Program-made: the position numbers and the translations under genes
Shown here: one piece after another, positions 60,446-64,000 of the stretch
Layout of the letters: every line of letters starts with the position of its first letter
Numbering within the stretch: the stretch's first letter is position 1
From: Mesorhizobium sp. INR15
Lineage (GTDB): Bacteria; Pseudomonadota; Alphaproteobacteria; Rhizobiales; Rhizobiaceae
DNA length: 64,000 nt
Direction: 5' to 3'
Assembly (NCBI RefSeq): GCF_015500075.1
Contig: NZ_CP045496.1
Span: 2,490,001-2,554,000 of the forward strand
The notes under the pieces: generated by a model
What the model saw: the letters and a program-made list of their open reading frames with translations, nothing else
Database searches by the model: none
Told to the model about the DNA's origin: nothing

Positions 60446-61384
60446 TTGCCAGCAAGATTAAACCTTATAGCGATCGGTGTGATCGTCGGAGTTGCCGGCC
60501 TCAGTGGCTGCACCTCCACTTCACAGATGAAGCCCGCGCCGTCTTTCACGGAAACAGTCGCCGCTGCTGGCGCTGATGCCGGCTTCACCATACCGCTGCC
60601 AGAGACCGTGACAGTGCTGCCGGAATCCTCCGGCATTGCCCCCGTTCAGACAGCTGAATTGCCGCTCGATCCGGCAGCGCAGCCGGCCAACGCCTTTGCC
60701 GGACCGACCCCGCTGGCGGTTCCCGCCGTGCCGGCGGTGATGACCGCGGGGGCGGCTCCTGCCGTCGTCAAGACCAATGCCACCGCCGCGTCCGCCTATG
60801 CGATCGCTGGCGTTGCGCCGGCCGCCGGCAAGCAGGCTACTTTGCCGCTGGCGAGCGGCACGGCCGCTCAGGCCGGCGTCATGCCTGGCGTGCAGCAGGT
60901 TGCCTATGTCGTGCCAAGGAACCCGGCCGCCCTTGTCCAGTTTCCCGCCGCGCCCGTGCAGCAGCAGGAAGAGCCGCATGCGACGGGTGTGCGCGGCGAT
61001 GTTGATCGCCTGATCGTCAAATACGCCGCCCTCTATCAGGTGCCGGTGGATCTGGTGCGCCATGTCGTCAACCGCGAAAGCACCTTCAACCCCAAGGCCT
61101 ACAACAACGGCCATTGGGGGCTGATGCAGATCAAGCACGCGACGGCGCGGGGCATGGGCTATGACGGCCCGGCCAAGGGTCTGTTCGATGCCGAGACCAA
61201 CCTGAAATACGCGGTCAAATATCTGCGTGGCGCCTGGCTGGTGTCCGATGGCAACGCCAAGCGCGCCGACTGGCTCTACCAGACCGGCTACTATTTCGAC
61301 GCCAAGCGCAAGGGCCTGCTGGAGGCGACCGGCCTCGGTGTCGACCGCCAGCGCCGTCGCGCTCAGCCCGTGCCGGATGCCTGA
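60446..61384 (+). CDS. Lytic transglycosylase lipoprotein (SLT domain)
   Basis: 312 residues from a TTG at 60446; an earlier start is possible. Signal MPARLNLIAIGVIVGVAGLSGC gives an LSGC lipobox. A long Ala/Pro/Val-rich linker (~30-175) leads to an SLT domain: VPVDLVRHVVNRESTFNPKAYNNGHWGLMQIKHATARGMGYDGPAKGLFDAETNLKYAVKYLRG, with the catalytic Glu in NRES. It cuts peptidoglycan glycan strands. Its stop overlaps the next gene by 8 bases. Confidence 0.9.
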   Translation: MPARLNLIAIGVIVGVAGLSGCTSTSQMKPAPSFTETVAAAGADAGFTIPLPETVTVLPESSGIAPVQTAELPLDPAAQPANAFAGPTPLAVPAVPAVMTAGAAPAVVKTNATAASAYAIAGVAPAAGKQATLPLASGTAAQAGVMPGVQQVAYVVPRNPAALVQFPAAPVQQQEEPHATGVRGDVDRLIVKYAALYQVPVDLVRHVVNRESTFNPKAYNNGHWGLMQIKHATARGMGYDGPAKGLFDAETNLKYAVKYLRGAWLVSDGNAKRADWLYQTGYYFDAKRKGLLEATGLGVDRQRRRAQPVPDA

Positions 61385-61865
61385 GCCGCGCCCGCCGGTT
61401 CCTAACGACATCCGGCTGCGCAAGATTCTCGATGACACACTGGTGGCGCCGCACTGGCCGCAGGGCTTTGTCATGCGCTGTTTCGAGCCGGCCGACGCGC
61501 ATGCCTTGCATGCGTTGTTGAGTGAAGTGTTCAATGACGGCGCCGACGGGCCCTTCGAGGCGTGGTGGCCGCGTATATCAGGCGACCCCGAATTCGACCC
61601 GGCGCTGTGCTTCCTGGCGATCGACGGCAAGGGCCGGCTGGCGGGTGCGGCCGTGTGCTGGACGAGCGCTTTCGTCAAGGACCTGGCGGTTCACCCCGAA
61701 GCGCGCGGCCAGGGCCTTGCCGAGGCGCTGATGTGGCATGCCTTCGCCGCCTTTCGCGAACGCGGCGCATCGCAGGTCGACCTCAAGACCAACACCGTGG
61801 AAAACGCCGCTGCCGTCAGGCTCTACGAACGGCTCGGCATGTTCGAGGTCGCCTGGACAGGCTGA
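61377..61865 (+). CDS. GNAT-family N-acetyltransferase
   Basis: 162 residues from the ATG at 61377. GNAT fold: MRCFEPADAHALHALLSEVFNDGADGPFEAWWPRI, then the acetyl-CoA loop VKDLAVHPEARGQGLAEALMWHAFAAFRERGASQVDLKTNTVENAAAVRLYERLGM. Overlaps the transglycosylase by 8 bases, so it is cotranslated. Substrate unknown. Confidence 0.88.
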   Translation: MPEPRPPVPNDIRLRKILDDTLVAPHWPQGFVMRCFEPADAHALHALLSEVFNDGADGPFEAWWPRISGDPEFDPALCFLAIDGKGRLAGAAVCWTSAFVKDLAVHPEARGQGLAEALMWHAFAAFRERGASQVDLKTNTVENAAAVRLYERLGMFEVAWTG

Positions 61866-62204
61866 TCAGATGTCGGGCGCGTTGCCGATTTTCTGCTTGA
61901 GTTCCAGCGCCCAGGCGCGGCCTTCGTCGCCGCCCCACAGCAGCCAGGCGATGTAGCCGGCCGAAGGGTTTGCCTCATTGCCGTAGTTCTTGCCGCGCTT
62001 GTCGACTTCGTGGCGGGCGAAGTAGCTGACCATGCGGCGGATGGTCGAGGGCGCCAGCTTCTCGCGGTTCTTCAATTCGGTGGCGCGCGCCACGCCGATC
62101 TCGGTGCCGCCACGGCCAAACTGTCCGCGCAGCCGCAGGCCCTTGGCGGCGTTGTCGGCCACCACCTTGGGGCAGCGCAGGTCGATCTCGTCGTCGTCGT
62201 GCAT
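61866..62204 (-). CDS. Small DNA-binding-type domain protein related to phage proteins
   Basis: 112 residues from the ATG at 62204 (AAGGGGA upstream). The segment LRGQFGRGGTEIGVARATELKNREKLAPSTIRRMVSYFARHEVDKRGKNYGNEANPSAGYIAWLLWGGDEGRAWA resembles a domain found in phage structural/protease proteins and bacterial stand-alone copies. Here it is isolated, with no phage genes near. Function unknown, the phage link is by memory of the pattern. Confidence 0.6.
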   Translation of the reverse strand: MHDDDEIDLRCPKVVADNAAKGLRLRGQFGRGGTEIGVARATELKNREKLAPSTIRRMVSYFARHEVDKRGKNYGNEANPSAGYIAWLLWGGDEGRAWALELKQKIGNAPDI

Positions 62205-62345
62205 GATTCTCCCCTTGGTATGGCAGGCAAGCATATAGGGCGATCTTTCGTGGCGTAAATTGTCGGAACCGATCTTCGCCATCCGTCCTTCGTCTGTAGA
62301 GCACCCTTGCCGGGACGCCGGCGCTGTGGCCGAAGGAGCCTGATC

Positions 62346-63089
62346 ATGATCACCTTTCCCAACGAATCCGCCAAATACCGCACCGCTCGCCAAAAACTGC
62401 TGCTGAGGGAAATCGAGCTGCGCCGCGCCATGGAAGCGGTGGCGGTGGCGCGCCGGGCCCTGCCGCCGGGCGGACTGATCCGCCAGGATTATGTATTCGA
62501 CGGGCTGGACGATGCCGGCAAGCCGGCGAAGATCAAGCTGTCGGAGCTTTTCGCGCCCGACAAGGGCACGCTGATCCTCTACAACATGATGTTCCCCCGC
62601 CATCCCCAGGAAAAGCGCGATGTGGCGACGGGCGGCGAGACCGCAAAGCTTGCCAGGCACGACCAGCCTTGCCCTTCATGCACCTGCCTGCTCGACCAGT
62701 TCGACGGCGCCATCGGCCATCTCGAGGCCGCCGGTTTCAATTTCGCCGTGGTGGCCAAGACCGCGCTTGAAAACCTGACGGCGCTCGGCCGCGACCGTGG
62801 CTGGAAAAACATGCGGCTGGTCTCTTCGGCCGGCAACAGTTTCAAGCGCGACTACAATGCCGAGGCCGACGACGGCGCGCAGTTGCCGCTGCTGTCGGTG
62901 TTTCACCGCGACGCCGACGGCATCCGCCATTTCTGGTCGTCGGAGCTCGACCTGGCGCCGACCGACCCCGGCCAGGACCCGCGCGGCCTCGGCACCTGCG
63001 AGACCCTGTGGAACCTGATGGACTTCACGCCGGAGGGCCGCCCGGACTGGGACGAGCAGCTGCAGTATGGCGCGGCGTGTTGTCATTAG
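62346..63089 (+). CDS. DUF899 thioredoxin-fold protein
   Basis: 247 residues from the ATG at 62346 (AAGGAG upstream). The DUF899 pattern: KIKLSELFAPDKGTLILYNMMFPRHPQEKRD, CPSCTCLLDQFDGAIGHLEAAGFNFAVVAK, and DFTPEGRPDWDEQLQYG near the end. A CPSCTC stretch replaces the CxxC of thioredoxins. Function unknown. Confidence 0.88.
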   Translation: MITFPNESAKYRTARQKLLLREIELRRAMEAVAVARRALPPGGLIRQDYVFDGLDDAGKPAKIKLSELFAPDKGTLILYNMMFPRHPQEKRDVATGGETAKLARHDQPCPSCTCLLDQFDGAIGHLEAAGFNFAVVAKTALENLTALGRDRGWKNMRLVSSAGNSFKRDYNAEADDGAQLPLLSVFHRDADGIRHFWSSELDLAPTDPGQDPRGLGTCETLWNLMDFTPEGRPDWDEQLQYGAACCH

Positions 63090-63101
63090 GGGTGGCGGCT
63101 C

Positions 63102-63164
63102 TCCCTTCTCCCCTTGTGGGAGAAGGTGGCCTCGCGCAGCGAGGTCGGATGAGGGGTGTTCCAG
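63102..63164. repeat. Left 63-bp inverted repeat around the DUF559 gene
   Basis: Identical in reverse complement to 63592-63654 at all 63 positions. Made of two hairpins, CCTTCTCCC-CTTGT-GGGAGAAGG and CCTCGC-GCA-GCGAGG, followed by GATGAGGGGTGTTCCAG. Confidence 0.92.
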
Positions 63165-63193
63165 TGAGTGCCAACCTCGCCTATCCTCTCACC

Positions 63194-63565
63194 ATGCCAC
63201 ACCAACCCGTACTGCCGGCAAAAAGGCATTTCGCCAAAACTTTGCGGCGAGAACCGACTGATGCCGAGGACAAGCTTTGGCACGAACTGCGCGGTCGAAA
63301 ACTCGACCGCATCAAGTTTCGCCGGCAGGTCCCGATAGGGCGGTTCATCGCCGATTTTGTTTGTGCTGAGGCCATGTTGATCATCGAGATCGATGGCAGT
63401 CAGCATGCGGACTCTAGCTCTGATCGGGAGCGGGACAACGAACTGAAGCTGCGTGGTTTCCGCATTTTGCGTTTCTGGAATGATGAGGTGCTGCGCGAAT
63501 TGGATTCCGTCTGCGACACCATTATCGCCTATGTACGAGATGCAAGTTTGCAACCGTGGCGGTGA
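63194..63565 (+). CDS. DUF559 / Vsr-like PD-(D/E)XK nuclease
   Basis: 123 residues from the ATG at 63194; a GTG at 63164 starts at the last base of the left repeat and could also be used. The DUF559 fold is clear: KRHFAKTLRREPTDAEDKLWHELRGRKLDRIKFRRQVPIGRFIADFVCAEAMLIIEIDGSQH, where ADFxxxxxxLIIEIDGxQH holds the Asp and Glu of the nuclease core, then RERDNELKLRGFRILRFWNDEVL. Such proteins are related to very-short-patch endonucleases, but most have no known role. It is bracketed by perfect 63-bp inverted repeats, so it may belong to a mobile repeat. Confidence 0.85.
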   Translation: MPHQPVLPAKRHFAKTLRREPTDAEDKLWHELRGRKLDRIKFRRQVPIGRFIADFVCAEAMLIIEIDGSQHADSSSDRERDNELKLRGFRILRFWNDEVLRELDSVCDTIIAYVRDASLQPWR

Positions 63566-63591
63566 TGGGCTGCGCATAAGCACACACCAAG

Positions 63592-63654
63592 CTGGAACAC
63601 CCCTCATCCGACCTCGCTGCGCGAGGCCACCTTCTCCCACAAGGGGAGAAGGGA
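63592..63654. repeat. Right 63-bp inverted repeat around the DUF559 gene
   Basis: Perfect reverse complement of 63102-63164. The two bracket a 427-bp core that holds the DUF559 gene and almost nothing else, total 553 bp. Confidence 0.92.
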
Positions 63655-63704
63655 AGTAGCGCGGCGGCGTGTCCACCAAACATAAGCTGTGAAAGGAGCC
63701 CCAC

Positions 63705-64000
63705 ATGCCAAAAATCGACCTCTCCGCGGTGCCCGTCCGCAAGGGCTCCGGCTATCCCGCGCCTTTCGACCAGCCTTGCGCCACCCGCACGCGGCAGCGT
63801 CTCGGCGATGCCGGCGGGCTCACGGATTTCGGCGTCAACCTGATGCACCTGCCGCCTGGCGGATGGTCGAGCCAGCGCCACTGGCACAGCCATGAGGACG
63901 AGCTTGTCTATGTGCTGGAGGGCGAGTTGATCCTGGTCGAGGATGGCGGCGAGACGGTGCTGCGCGCCGGCGATTGCGCGACCTTCGCCAGGAACAGCGG
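63705..64000 (+). CDS. Cupin-domain protein (3' partial)
   Basis: Starts at the ATG at 63705 with GAAAGGAG upstream, and runs off the end of the window after 98 codons. The cupin metal motif HWHSHEDELVYVLEGELILVEDGG is visible (two His and one Glu), as is LRAGDCATFARN. The rest is missing. Function cannot be given beyond a mononuclear metal cupin. Confidence 0.82.
   Translation, partial: MPKIDLSAVPVRKGSGYPAPFDQPCATRTRQRLGDAGGLTDFGVNLMHLPPGGWSSQRHWHSHEDELVYVLEGELILVEDGGETVLRAGDCATFARNS

Noticed and set aside
63164..63193. GTG start of the DUF559 gene inside the repeat
   Set aside because: The GTG uses the last base of the repeat; the ATG at 63194 matches the usual start of the family better, though the longer form is not excluded.
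1..64000. tRNA, rRNA, CRISPR, transposase or phage module
   Set aside because: No cloverleaf, no regular repeat-spacer series, and no transposase or phage structural gene was seen, apart from one isolated phage-related domain at 61.9 kb.

Overview
The window looks like a chromosomal stretch of an alphaproteobacterium of the order Hyphomicrobiales, most like Mesorhizobium and relatives. The reasons are the high GC content, the lrp-trxB-lsrB gene order followed by tandem AbcR-type small RNAs, a rhizobial PmtA-type phospholipid methyltransferase, DUF1344, DUF3775 and extensin-like genes, and the palindromic intergenic repeats typical of rhizobia. No tRNA, rRNA, CRISPR array, transposase or prophage structure was seen. 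The assignment comes from reading the sequence, not from a database search.

Layout. 0-9.5 kb: 3' part of a spermidine-synthase-like membrane protein with a coupled exported hydrolase, a caspase-TPR protein in an operon with an EF-hand secreted protein, a CapA-type phosphoesterase, DUF3137 and DUF1344 proteins. 9.6-17.8 kb: Tat-type FAD oxidoreductase, a four-helix membrane protein paired with a cytoplasmic trypsin-fold protease, a two-gene membrane operon behind paired operator-like repeats, and a lipid kinase. 17.9-21.7 kb: three-gene sugar-acid-type catabolic operon with 4-bp overlaps. 21.9-25.4 kb: thioesterase and two HxlR regulator/oxidoreductase pairs. 25.6-27.8 kb: less GC-rich lipid island (PmtA-like, DedA, frameshifted PlsY of cyanobacterial flavour). 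27.9-36.2 kb: CBS transporter-like protein, LysR/oxidoreductase pair, LssY-C protein, two extensin paralogues, DUF3775, TPR protein, greA with a hairpin leader. 36.4-42.9 kb: the whole ADP-heptose pathway and two heptosyltransferases for the LPS inner core (waaC, waaF, hldD facing LysE, hldE, gmhA, gmhB). 43-47.6 kb: RelE/Xre toxin-antitoxin pair, Lrp regulator, trxB, lsrB, a frameshifted ICMT-like gene, and two small RNAs. 47.7-58.3 kb: EF-G paralogue, GGDEF-EAL protein, cupin, TetR/MFS pair with an operator, aspartate aminotransferase, two tandem EAL proteins, glutathione transferase. 58.4-64 kb: repeat cluster, cold-shock protein, O6-methylguanine methyltransferase, lytic transglycosylase, acetyltransferase, DUF899, a DUF559 nuclease bracketed by perfect 63-bp inverted repeats, and a partial cupin gene.

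The strongest functional groups are LPS inner-core biosynthesis, redox control (trxB, lsrB, HxlR/quinone-reductase type pairs), phospholipid metabolism, and c-di-GMP turnover. The parts most worth following up are the membrane protein/trypsin pair at 12.7-14.5 kb, the caspase/EF-hand operon, the DUF559 gene inside perfect inverted repeats, and the LsrB-AbcR locus with a LysR-type dyad.
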